Made by a program: the position numbers and the translations under genes. Shown one piece after another: positions 44,157-51,636 of a stretch of 59,893 nt of DNA. Positions within the stretch are counted from its first letter, which is position 1. Every line of letters starts with the position of its first letter. This DNA is from Metabacillus litoralis. Lineage in GTDB: Bacteria > Bacillota > Bacilli > Bacillales > Bacillaceae. The stretch is taken from assembly GCF_020524045.1 (NCBI RefSeq), contig NZ_JAIVKL010000023.1:1-59893 (forward strand), in the 5' to 3' direction. The notes beneath the pieces are model-generated. The model made no database searches. It saw only the letters and a list, made by a program, of their open reading frames with translations, and was not told the origin of the DNA.

Positions 44157-45218
44157 TTACTCATCTAATTCCATTCGAATATATCTTCTGGTATTAGGTC
44201 CATAAATACCATCATCAGCTAATGCTGCATACATGGATTGGAATCTTCGAACAGCGTCTTCTGTATTAGGTCCATAAATACCATCAATAGCCCCTGGTTT
44301 GAAATTTATTTGATTTAGAGCTCTTTGAACTTGTTTTACAGCATTTCCTTGATCACCACGTCTTAAAATGCCATTTGGTAATGGGAAATCAGGAGCTGAT
44401 ACTTTTTGTTGTAAAACTTGCTGTAGCTTTGAAATAGTCATTGGCCCAACTAGTCCATCTACAGCTAAATTATAGTTTCTTTGAAATCTCATTACAGCGT
44501 TTTCTGTTTCTTCCCCAAAAATACCATCTGCTCCATAGCGAGGTAAACCATAGCCAGCATCAATTAGTTGCTGCTGCACATCTCTGACAAATGACCCTGA
44601 ATCACCATCACCTATAGGTAGTCTTGAGCTTGCGGAAGGTCTTTGAGGTCTAGAGGGTGTAGGACGTGGAGGTGAGTCTTCATCAACTTCTCCAGAAAAA
44701 TCCCGTAGTTCATCGACAACATCATCTATAAACATTGACCATGATATTCCATTACTTCTTAATATACCTATTGGATCTGTTCTTCGTGAAGGATCAAGAG
44801 TGGCATGAGCAATAATGTCTGTATTAGGATTTAAATTAAATCTGTCACATAAGTAGGCATGATACCACACATAACGATCATATGCTAACTGAAAATTAAT
44901 GCCTCCTCCATGACATAACTCCACTCCAATTGCAGCGTCATTTGCATTAGCTCCATAACGTCTGTTATCACCCGGAACATTTGAACGTACATGATATGCT
45001 ATCTCATTTAAAGGGATAATTTCTAAAATATAATTGTCATCTATAAAGGTGTGTGCAGAGGCAGAAGGTTGTTGTGTATCAAAATAGTTTCGATTTCCAT
45101 ATGCTGTTGAACCCGGATTCCCTGTATCATGGCTAACAATAAAACGAACTGTACCAATTCGTATACCAGGTCTAGAGTTTCCAGTACGAATATAATCACG
45201 AGTGATCTCGTAAGCCAT
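44157..45218 (-). CDS. N-acetylmuramoyl-L-alanine amidase with two peptidoglycan-binding domains
   Basis: 353 aa. Amidase_2 domain ~1-170: zinc ligand His in FIVSHDTGNPG, His in SAHTFIDD, third-ligand region HATLDPSRRTDP. A Pro/Ser/Arg linker (~178-200), then two PG_binding_1 repeats (~203-268 and ~285-350; DGIFGEETENAVMRFQ and DGIYGPNTEDAVRRFQ). No signal peptide, as in phage- or autolysin-type amidases released by other means. Cleaves the bond between MurNAc and L-Ala. GGAGTGAAG precedes the ATG. Confidence 0.9.
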   Translation of the reverse strand: MAYEITRDYIRTGNSRPGIRIGTVRFIVSHDTGNPGSTAYGNRNYFDTQQPSASAHTFIDDNYILEIIPLNEIAYHVRSNVPGDNRRYGANANDAAIGVELCHGGGINFQLAYDRYVWYHAYLCDRFNLNPNTDIIAHATLDPSRRTDPIGILRSNGISWSMFIDDVVDELRDFSGEVDEDSPPRPTPSRPQRPSASSRLPIGDGDSGSFVRDVQQQLIDAGYGLPRYGADGIFGEETENAVMRFQRNYNLAVDGLVGPMTISKLQQVLQQKVSAPDFPLPNGILRRGDQGNAVKQVQRALNQINFKPGAIDGIYGPNTEDAVRRFQSMYAALADDGIYGPNTRRYIRMELDE

Positions 45219-45317
45219 TAAACTTCACTCCTGTCATATACTTTTTTGACAAACTTGTTCCATTAAAGTATATGAAGGTAGAAGTTAATATGTGCTATCG
45301 TTTAGATGTAAGTAGAG

Positions 45318-45487
45318 TTATCCACATTATCAACAATTTATGTATTTTTTCTCCAATATTTATCAACATGAACTGTGGAAGAAATATTCTTGATTATAAA
45401 GATACCAACATATATACCCACACTATCCACAAATATTATTTCGAGTTATCCACATTTATAGTGGTTTTTATCCACATATGTGGAAAA
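45318..45487. other. DnaA-box cluster
   Basis: Three perfect DnaA boxes TTATCCACA at 45318, 45446 and 45468, plus one-mismatch boxes TTATCAACA (45327 and 45360), CTATCCACA (45423) and TTTTCCACA on the minus strand (45479-45487): seven in 170 bp. The 84-codon frame across this region is probably not a gene, since its sequence is accounted for by the boxes and it lacks a good RBS. Confidence 0.8.
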
Positions 45488-45520
45488 AGAGTGAAAATTC
45501 ACCCTTTTTCCATAAAAGCA

Positions 45521-45715
45521 TTATAAATTTCTGTTTGTACTTTGACGTTGATTAGCTGCATTTGCTCTCGCTTGAGCTTCTAGATCCTCTTGGTCAGCTA
45601 ATTCTCGAGAGAATTCCTCATCAACCCCGTCTTTTTTAAGGTTTTTCGGTGTTTGTGGTAAAGTGGTTGAATTTTTGTCACGTGCTTTATGATTATGCTG
45701 ATGTCCTCTACCCAT
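45521..45715 (-). CDS. yfhD: YfhD-family small protein
   Basis: 64 aa. MGRGHQHNHKARDKN, LPQTPKN, and GVDEEFSRELADQEDLEAQA match the YfhD family of Bacillus. Hydrophilic, no membrane segment; function unknown. ATG 45715 follows AAGGGGGG at 8 bases. First member here of the yfhD-ygaD block conserved with B. subtilis. Confidence 0.85.
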   Translation of the reverse strand: MGRGHQHNHKARDKNSTTLPQTPKNLKKDGVDEEFSRELADQEDLEAQARANAANQRQSTNRNL

Positions 45716-45776
45716 GAAAAAAGCCCCCCTTAAATGTTGAACATTATTGTTCAACCATTAGGATGGCTCTTTTTTA
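45716..45776 (-). terminator. Terminator-like hairpin abutting the yfhD start codon
   Basis: On the minus strand GAGCC ... GGTTGAACA-ataa-TGTTCAAC ... GGGCTTTTTTC is followed at once by the yfhD ATG. It can end the yfhE transcript and at the same time contains the yfhD ribosome binding site. Confidence 0.6.
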
Positions 45777-45794
45777 TCCTTTTCATGTTGGAAG

Positions 45795-45923
45795 TTAATG
45801 TTTAGATTTACTTATGTATCCACCGGCACGATCTGCTTTTTGGAATTCCCTTGAATAAGTAACTTCTTGCATACTAGAAAGAGTACTTTTTGACTTATCA
45901 CGTTTTTTTCGATCTGTAGCCAT
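45795..45923 (-). CDS. yfhE: YfhE-family small protein
   Basis: 42 aa. RDKSKSTLSSMQEVTYSREF and KADRAGGY match B. subtilis YfhE. GAGGAG lies 9 bases before the ATG. A different frame over 45812-45997 is its shadow. Function unknown; the pair yfhE-yfhD is kept in Bacillus. Confidence 0.8.
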   Translation of the reverse strand: MATDRKKRDKSKSTLSSMQEVTYSREFQKADRAGGYISKSKH

Positions 45924-46028
45924 CTTAAACATCTCCTCATTTTAAAGTATTCTTCCTTATTGTGGACAAAGAAGTAATAGTTCATACAAGTTAACAAGAT
46001 AAGTAAGGTGAAATGTGAAGAGAATCAA

Positions 46029-46066
46029 TAAAAAAGCCAAGTGATGAAATGATCAACACTTGGCTT
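46029..46066. terminator. Terminator of the GNAT gene
   Basis: AAAAAGCCAAGTG ... CACTTGGCTTT; T-run on the minus strand. Confidence 0.8.
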
Positions 46067-46078
46067 TAAATAGCTATA

Positions 46079-46636
46079 TTAAGCTTCTTTAAGGTGGTGC
46101 TCATCAACCTCAGAAGTTTGTTGGTATGTGTAAAATGTATATAAGTCTTTGGTGATTTCAAATAAGTTAAACAAATCTTCACCATTATTAATTTGCTCAA
46201 GTAAATTCGCTCTTGTTTCGTTTGCGTTAACAACGTAAGGTAGCTTTTCAGCTGCTTTTGTGGAACGAACATTTTTTTTGCGAATGCGTAAAAAGATCGT
46301 TTCAATATCAAGCTCATAAAATAGCTCATGGAAAAAAGCATCTTTTGCAAGTTTGTTATAGCCTTTGCCATGATATGGTTTACCAATCCAAGTGCCTAAA
46401 AAACCAGCTTTTTCTTGAATGTCAAAAAGACTAATCGTTCCAATTGGAGAGCCCCATTCATCTAAAATGGTACGTGATATCAATTCACCACGTTCTTCGG
46501 CCTCAACTGTTTGTTTTGTTAAAAATAAATATTCCTCAAATGAATTTGCTTTATGGCGTACAAATGGGAAGACATCTGGGTGAACCATGTGATCATAAAG
46601 TGCATGACTATCATGTACATCACGTTTTTTTAGCAT
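46079..46636 (-). CDS. GNAT-family N-acetyltransferase
   Basis: 185 aa from the ATG behind GGAGGGATCCAA. RimJ/RimL-like layout: MLKKRDVHDSHALYDHM at the start, then EWGSPIGTISLFDI, WIGKPYHGKGYNKLAKDAF (acetyl-CoA pyrophosphate loop) and IFLRIRKKNVRSTKAAEKLP. The C-terminal ~40 residues are an acidic extension. Substrate unknown. Its leader carries the unusual tRNA-arm-like structure at 46682-46774. Not part of the B. subtilis yfh block. Confidence 0.82.
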   Translation of the reverse strand: MLKKRDVHDSHALYDHMVHPDVFPFVRHKANSFEEYLFLTKQTVEAEERGELISRTILDEWGSPIGTISLFDIQEKAGFLGTWIGKPYHGKGYNKLAKDAFFHELFYELDIETIFLRIRKKNVRSTKAAEKLPYVVNANETRANLLEQINNGEDLFNLFEITKDLYTFYTYQQTSEVDEHHLKEA

Positions 46637-46681
46637 TTGGATCCCTCCAACATGAGGGCAGACTCCACGTGTCATGGTCTA

Positions 46682-46774
46682 CCCACCCTCGAAATTTTTT
46701 TATAAAGATTTGCATTTAAAAAATTTCGGGGTGGGAATCGAACCCACTAGAACCAGTTAAGATGGTGGCGCACC
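46682..46774 (-). promoter_or_regulatory. Structured leader with tRNA T-arm-like element
   Basis: Read on the minus strand: GGTG-cgc-CACC hairpin (46774-46764), then GTGGG-TTCGATT-CCCAC (46747-46731), a textbook tRNA T-arm. The CCCAC strand also starts a long hairpin CCCACCCCGAAATTTTTT ... AAAAATTTCGAGGGTGGG (46735-46682), so the two helices exclude each other. No matching 5' acceptor strand exists, so this is not a complete tRNA. It lies 46 bases ahead of the GNAT start codon. Confidence 0.5.
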
Positions 46775-46806
46775 ATTTGCCTTCCCATTACTAATTAAGT
46801 TTTGTA

Positions 46807-46856
46807 GGTAAGAAACTAAAAAAGCAATTTAAACACTTGTGCTTTTTTTTCTTACC
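46807..46856. terminator. Terminator downstream of the amidohydrolase gene
   Basis: GGTAAGAAA-ct-AAAAAAGCA ... TGCTTTTTT-TTTCTTACC, a long two-part stem usable on both strands. Confidence 0.7.
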
Positions 46857-47096
46857 GCTCCTTGAAGTATAATACGTCAATTTAAATGAAAAAGATACTC
46901 CTTTTTTGTCGATTTACAAAAAAAAAATATTTATTTTAATATAGTTGTTATTGCATAAGGTTTTTTCGTGATTTGGTAAATTCTATTTAAGAAATATACA
47001 CATTGTGATATCGGTTTAGCGCTTTAATTCGATATAGGATGATGATTGGTAAAGTAGTTAATTTTAATGATACTAAAATAATAATTTTTATGAATT

Positions 47097-48224
47097 CTAC
47101 CTACTTGTATATACGATATTTCCATCGATCATTGTGAAAAGAGGTTTTGATAAATAATGAAATGGATGATGGCTCCAAACGACTAGGTCAGCGTCTTTAC
47201 CGATTTCAATACTTCCTATGATATCGTCTACTCTCAAATTACGTGCTGCTGTTATTGTAATTCCTTCTAGTGCCTTTTGTTCATCAAAGCCTTCTCTAAC
47301 AGCTATCGAAGCACAAATATTTAAATATTGAATAGGTGTGTATGGATGGTCTGTAGTAATTGATACTTCAACACCTTTTTCAGATAAAGCTTGATACGTT
47401 GACCAGCTTTTGTTTTTTAATTCAATTTTTGATTTTCTTGTTAACGTAGGGCCTACACAAACCTTTGCTTGTTTACCTTGTAGTTCATCAGCAATTAAAT
47501 GACCTTCTGTACAATGCTCAATTCGATAATCAAGATTAAATTCCTCTGCAAATCGAATGGCGCTCATGATGTCATCTGCACGATGAGCATGGATGCGGAC
47601 AGGTATTTCCCTGCGTAAAGCCTGTTTAATAGGAATGGATCGAAAGTCTTCTGTTTCATCACAATACTTTGCTTTGTAAAAGGCTTCACGGAGCATCCCC
47701 ATAATTCCCATACGGGTAATGGAATCTTTATTTCCTTGACTATGCATACGCTTTGGATTTTCACCTAATGCAATCTTTAATCCAGCTGTTTCTTGAATAA
47801 TCATGTTTTCAATATTGATACCATGGGTCTTAATCACTGAGGTTGTTCCACCAATCACATTCGCGCTTCCTGGCATAACATGAGCAGTTGTAATTCCATA
47901 CTTTATTGCATCTTGAAAAGCAGGATCAAGCGGATGAACGCCATCTAATGCTCTAATATGTGGAGTAAGTGGTTCAATCGTTTCATTCGCATCATTTCCA
48001 GCCCATCCAGTTCCTTCGTCATATAAACCCAAATGTGTGTGAACATCAATAAAGCCAGGAAATAAATAGTGGTTTTTACAATTGATTATCTCTGTATCTA
48101 CATCTGGTTGAATGTTTTTACCAATAGCACTAATCTTTCCATTTTCAACTAATACATCTGTTTCATATTTAACAGCTGAGGTGACAGGGTAGACTGTTGC
48201 TTGTTTAAAAAGTGTTGACTTCAT
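47097..48224 (-). CDS. Amidohydrolase (imidazolonepropionase-like)
   Basis: 375 aa from ATG 48224 (GGAG six bases ahead; ATG 48236 possible). Metal-binding DVHTHLGLYD, His in PVRIHAHRADD and YRIEHCTEGH, Asp in SITTDHPYTP, and the C-terminal GKDADLVVWSHHPF strand that closes the composite domain. This group hydrolyses cyclic amides or acts as a dipeptidase; substrate unknown. Not part of the B. subtilis yfh block, so an insertion relative to it. Confidence 0.85.
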   Translation of the reverse strand: MKSTLFKQATVYPVTSAVKYETDVLVENGKISAIGKNIQPDVDTEIINCKNHYLFPGFIDVHTHLGLYDEGTGWAGNDANETIEPLTPHIRALDGVHPLDPAFQDAIKYGITTAHVMPGSANVIGGTTSVIKTHGINIENMIIQETAGLKIALGENPKRMHSQGNKDSITRMGIMGMLREAFYKAKYCDETEDFRSIPIKQALRREIPVRIHAHRADDIMSAIRFAEEFNLDYRIEHCTEGHLIADELQGKQAKVCVGPTLTRKSKIELKNKSWSTYQALSEKGVEVSITTDHPYTPIQYLNICASIAVREGFDEQKALEGITITAARNLRVDDIIGSIEIGKDADLVVWSHHPFHYLSKPLFTMIDGNIVYTSR

Positions 48225-48253
48225 CATGATCTCCATTTCTCAAGAAACATTTT

Positions 48254-49156
48254 TTAAGATGATTTTAATATGTTTTCTAAAGCTTGATCAAGTTGAGGAT
48301 AGGAAAATTTGAAATTTTGTTCTTGAATTTTATTTGGTAATACCTTTTGTCCTTCTAAAATTAATATACTCATTTCTCCTAAAAATGTTTTCAAGGCAAA
48401 AGCTGGTGCTGGCAGCCAATGTGGACGGTTTAGCGTTTGTCCAATCACTTGACCAAATTCATTCATTCTAACAGGATTAGGAGCGGTTACATTTACAGGA
48501 CCTGATATCGTATTTGTTTTGATGACATGATCAATGATACGGACTAGATCTTCGATATGCACCCATGACATCCATTGCTTACCAGACCCGAGCTTACCTC
48601 CTGCAAATAACTTATAAGGAAGAAGCATTTTAGGCAAAGCGCCTTCCTCTCCGAGAATAATTCCAAACCTAGTAAATACAGTTCTTACGTTAAGTTCCTC
48701 AACTTTAGAAGCTTCTTTTTCCCAAACCTTTACAGTTTCTGCGAGGAAATCTGTGCCTCTTTCCGTAGACTCTTCTGTAAAGGTTTTATCTAATGATGTT
48801 CCATAAATGCCGATTGCACTTGCATTTATTAATACAGAAGGTTTCTTTTGCAGCTTTGAAATGATTGAGTACACTTCTTTCGTTGCTTTCACTCGACTTT
48901 GTACAATTGCTTTTTTTGCTTCATCTGTCCATCGATCATTAATTGATTTTCCTGCAAGGTTAATCATGACATCGATTCCTTCCAATGAGGAAACAGGGTC
49001 TGATCCATTTGATAACCATTGAACATATTCCAAGTTGTTTTGCGAAGAAGTTTTTTCACTTCGTGTTAAAATATATAGATGATGACCTTTATCTAAAAAA
49101 TAATCAGTTAAGTGTTTACCAACAAAACCTGTTCCGCCTGTTATGGCAATTTTCAT
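48254..49156 (-). CDS. yfhF: NAD(P)-dependent epimerase-like protein YfhF
   Basis: 300 aa, SDR39U1 (TIGR01777-type) family. N-terminal cofactor motif ITGGTGFVGKHL, NLAGKSINDRW, SAIGIYGTS with the catalytic-type Tyr, RFGIILGEEGALPKML, and the C-terminal domain typical of the group. Reaction unknown. Sits divergently from recX, the B. subtilis order. Confidence 0.88.
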   Translation of the reverse strand: MKIAITGGTGFVGKHLTDYFLDKGHHLYILTRSEKTSSQNNLEYVQWLSNGSDPVSSLEGIDVMINLAGKSINDRWTDEAKKAIVQSRVKATKEVYSIISKLQKKPSVLINASAIGIYGTSLDKTFTEESTERGTDFLAETVKVWEKEASKVEELNVRTVFTRFGIILGEEGALPKMLLPYKLFAGGKLGSGKQWMSWVHIEDLVRIIDHVIKTNTISGPVNVTAPNPVRMNEFGQVIGQTLNRPHWLPAPAFALKTFLGEMSILILEGQKVLPNKIQEQNFKFSYPQLDQALENILKSS

Positions 49157-49274
49157 AAAATGTCACTCCTTTACTTATAGTAGAAAACGTATCTATTTCA
49201 TTTATACCCTTTTCAGTAGAAATATCCACATGATAATGTGTTTTAAAATATGTTCTAAAATAGAAGGTGATTTT

Positions 49275-50078
49275 ATGGCGATTATTACGAAAATAACAAC
49301 ACAGAAAAAGACGGATGATCGATTGAATATTTTTTTAGACGATGGAAGTGGAGAGAAATATGCTTTTAGTGTTGATCAAGATGTTTTTATAAAATTCAAT
49401 TTGCAAAAAGGGAAAGAGCTTGATGAATTTGAGATCATTGAAATACAGTATGGAGACTCCATAAAAAAGGCCTATAATAAAGCATTAGAATATTTAAGCT
49501 ATCGTATGCGGTCTATTAAAGAGGTAAAAGATTATCTTCATAAAAAAGAATATAATGATGCTGTTATAACTGAAGTAGTTCTTAAACTAAAGGACTACAA
49601 ATATGTAGATGATCTTGAATTTGCGATCGCCTATGTTCGTACACAATGGCAAACAAATGGTAAAGGACCTACTGTCATTAAGCGAGAACTTTATGAAAAG
49701 GGTATTGAACAGGATTTTGTTGAACAAGCACTATCATTATATAATGAAGATGCACAAATAGAAGAAGCCATTTCACATGCACAAAAGGTTCTGAAAAAAA
49801 ACAATAAGCTTTCAACAGTACTACTAAAGCAAAAAATAGAGCAGCATTTAGTCAGAAAAGGATTTTCCTTTCAAATCATTTCAATTGCTTTGGAAGAAGT
49901 ACAATTTGAACAAAATGAATCAGAGGAATGGTCTGCTCTTGAAAAACATGCTGAAAAGGCAAAGAAAAAATTTCAAAATGAAGAACCTTATCAATATTCA
50001 ATGAAGATGAAGCAATTTTTATACCGAAAAGGATTCCCAATCGAACTTATCGAAAAATATTTGGATAACCAATCATAA
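49275..50078 (+). CDS. recX: Regulatory protein RecX
   Basis: 267 aa (B. subtilis RecX 264). Three-helix repeats typical of the family: ALEYLSYRMRSIKEVKDYLH, ELYEKGIEQDFVEQAL, KQFLYRKGFPIELIEKYL. RecX binds and controls RecA filaments in the cytoplasm. ATG 49275 follows GAAGGTGA; the longer frame from 49143 would run into the divergent yfhF gene. Probably one transcript with yfhH. Confidence 0.92.
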   Translation: MAIITKITTQKKTDDRLNIFLDDGSGEKYAFSVDQDVFIKFNLQKGKELDEFEIIEIQYGDSIKKAYNKALEYLSYRMRSIKEVKDYLHKKEYNDAVITEVVLKLKDYKYVDDLEFAIAYVRTQWQTNGKGPTVIKRELYEKGIEQDFVEQALSLYNEDAQIEEAISHAQKVLKKNNKLSTVLLKQKIEQHLVRKGFSFQIISIALEEVQFEQNESEEWSALEKHAEKAKKKFQNEEPYQYSMKMKQFLYRKGFPIELIEKYLDNQS

Positions 50079-50098
50079 CAACAAGGGGATATGGAAGC

Positions 50099-50431
50099 AT
50101 GACTGCTAATCAAAAAAGATATAGTGAAATGACCGAATATGAATTAAAAACAGAAATTGGAACTCTTAAAGAAAAAGCTAGAAAAGCTGAACAGCTAGGG
50201 ATTGTTAATGAATATGCTGTTCTAGAGCGTAAAATTACGATGGCTAAATCTTATTTGTTAAATCCTAAAGATTATAAACCAGAAGAAACTTATGAGGTAG
50301 AAGGAGCGCCTGGTGAGTATTTTAAGATTAATTATATGAATGGAATTTTCGCTTGGGGCTTTAGAATGTCAACACCATCTGTTGAGGAAGCCTTACCGAT
50401 TTCAATGCTAATGAAGACTGACAAGTCATAA
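50099..50431 (+). CDS. yfhH: YfhH-family protein
   Basis: 110 aa. Start RYSEMTEYELKTEIGTLKEK and the core EVEGAPGEYFKINYMNGIFA match YfhH (DUF1811), a small protein with a helical N-terminal and SH3-like C-terminal part. Function unknown. Starts 20 bases after recX, as in B. subtilis. Confidence 0.88.
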   Translation: MTANQKRYSEMTEYELKTEIGTLKEKARKAEQLGIVNEYAVLERKITMAKSYLLNPKDYKPEETYEVEGAPGEYFKINYMNGIFAWGFRMSTPSVEEALPISMLMKTDKS

Positions 50432-50447
50432 AGGACTGTCAGTCTTC
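50413..50447. other. Inverted repeat over the yfhH stop codon
   Basis: GAAGACTGACA (50413-50423) and TGTCAGTCTTC (50437-50447) pair perfectly. No T-run follows on either strand, so it is at best a weak terminator or an mRNA-end hairpin between convergent genes. Confidence 0.5.
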
Positions 50448-50457
50448 ACATGCACTC

Positions 50458-50619
50458 TTATGAGCGTTTTCTAGTTTGTCTTTCAAGAATGATGAGATCT
50501 TGGGTTTGTTGGGTTTCTCCATTCACTTGTGCGTGAGAATGTTTAGGATTAGCCCATGGCTGAGTAAAGGCATTTGAATACAAATTATCATAGAATTTCT
50601 TCTTCTTATTTGTACCCAT
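50458..50619 (-). CDS. YpzG-family small protein
   Basis: 53 aa. Core QPWANPKHSHAQVNGET and the end LERQTRKRS match the small YpzG-type proteins of Bacillus; function unknown. GGAGGTG lies 7 bases before the ATG. It is 34 bases downstream of sspK on the same strand. Confidence 0.7.
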   Translation of the reverse strand: MGTNKKKKFYDNLYSNAFTQPWANPKHSHAQVNGETQQTQDLIILERQTRKRS

Positions 50620-50653
50620 TCGGTAGCACCTCCGCAAGTTTGGTTAGCGTGTG

Positions 50654-50818
50654 TTAAGAGTAAGGCTTTTCACGATTTCCAGAAGCTCTCATTCGTTCTT
50701 GTGGATGAGTGTTAATGGTTCCGTTCGCTCTTTTTGAAGCATATTCAGCTTTTGCTCTAGGTTCGCCTTCAAACTTGTTGTTATTCATATTGGGAAATCC
50801 AGTTTCTTTGTTACGCAA
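50654..50818 (-). CDS. sspK: Small acid-soluble spore protein K
   Basis: 54 aa. [20 protein letters not shown] and the tail [16 protein letters not shown] match SspK of B. subtilis, a spore-specific protein made in the forespore. The start is a TTG (LRNKETGF in place of VRNK...) set by GGAGGGG eight bases upstream. Its presence supports a spore-forming host. Confidence 0.9.
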   Translation of the reverse strand: MRNKETGFPNMNNNKFEGEPRAKAEYASKRANGTINTHPQERMRASGNREKPYS

Positions 50819-50932
50819 AGCAATCCCCTCCAAATCATCATTCGGTCGTTGCTTCATTAACTGAAGCGTATTTATAGTATAGGGTTTCTGACGAAAAATA
50901 TAAGTAGCTAATCCTACCTAGAGGTGAGAATT

Positions 50933-51202
50933 ATGGAAATGTACTTTGAACAATTAACTAAAGAATTATTAGAAAAAAACAACACCCTTTCATATGCTCA
51001 AGCAAGAACATGGGTTGAATTGTTATGGGAAGATTTTGAATCAACTCAAGCGAAGGCCGGCAGAACGTATAAAGGGAAAGAAATGACAGAAATGGTTGTA
51101 AGGCAACTAATCACACACTATGGTGATAAACTTCATGAATTTATTGCAACAAACCCTAAATACAGCCATTTATTGAATAAAGATGACTATATAAAGCATT
51201 AA
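50933..51202 (+). CDS. yfhJ: WVELL-domain protein YfhJ
   Basis: 89 aa. ARTWVELLWEDFESTQAKAG is the family signature. GAGGTGA precedes the ATG. Soluble, helical; function unknown. Conserved position next to sspK. Confidence 0.88.
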   Translation: MEMYFEQLTKELLEKNNTLSYAQARTWVELLWEDFESTQAKAGRTYKGKEMTEMVVRQLITHYGDKLHEFIATNPKYSHLLNKDDYIKH

Positions 51203-51284
51203 TTAAACGTTTGTTTAAGAAGGAAAGATGTTATCTTATTGTACTTTAATTTACCTTAGACCTTTTCCGTTATCGGATAGACAC

Positions 51285-51610
51285 TTAATGAGGTTGGGAC
51301 ATAAGTATTTAAACTAATGAAAAACCCGAATTATAAGGTGAGATATCAATTAATCATTCGCCTAATAGTTCGGGTTTTTATTTGCTGTCATCAATAGTTT
51401 TTTTGATTTTGCATACTATTTTTAAGCACTAGTGGAATGGAGCGGAAGACACTTGACTCCTACGGGAATTGAGGAAAGGCTGAGACCCCGCAGGCTTGCC
51501 GAGGAGGCTCAGCTTCCTCCCCGTGGAAAGCAAGTGTTTGCAGCGCAATGGAACGAACTTGTTTCTTTCAGCTTAACTGAATATGGATTAATTCGTCTTT
51601 TTGTATGATT
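51285..51610. repeat. Interspersed ~300-bp element, copy 4 (reverse orientation)
   Basis: Reverse-complement copy of the element at 41420-41760. The long hairpin here is 51321-51380 (AAAACCCGAATTATAAGG ... AATAGTTCGGGTTTTT) with a plus-strand T-run. GC-rich middle GGAGCGGAAGACAC, GAGACCCCGCAGGC; right end CTTTCAGCTTAACTGA. Confidence 0.88.
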
Positions 51611-51636
51611 TCTTTAATATGTCCAAACCTCTCTCA

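Noticed and set aside
45272-45526. 84-codon frame between the amidase and yfhD genes
   Set aside because: It spans the DnaA-box cluster, has low-complexity content and no good RBS.
46731-46790. Complete tRNA gene on the minus strand
   Set aside because: The T-arm is perfect, but no 5' acceptor strand complements the 3' side, the D-arm does not form, and the only anticodon-like loop (TCTTAAC) lacks the usual T33.
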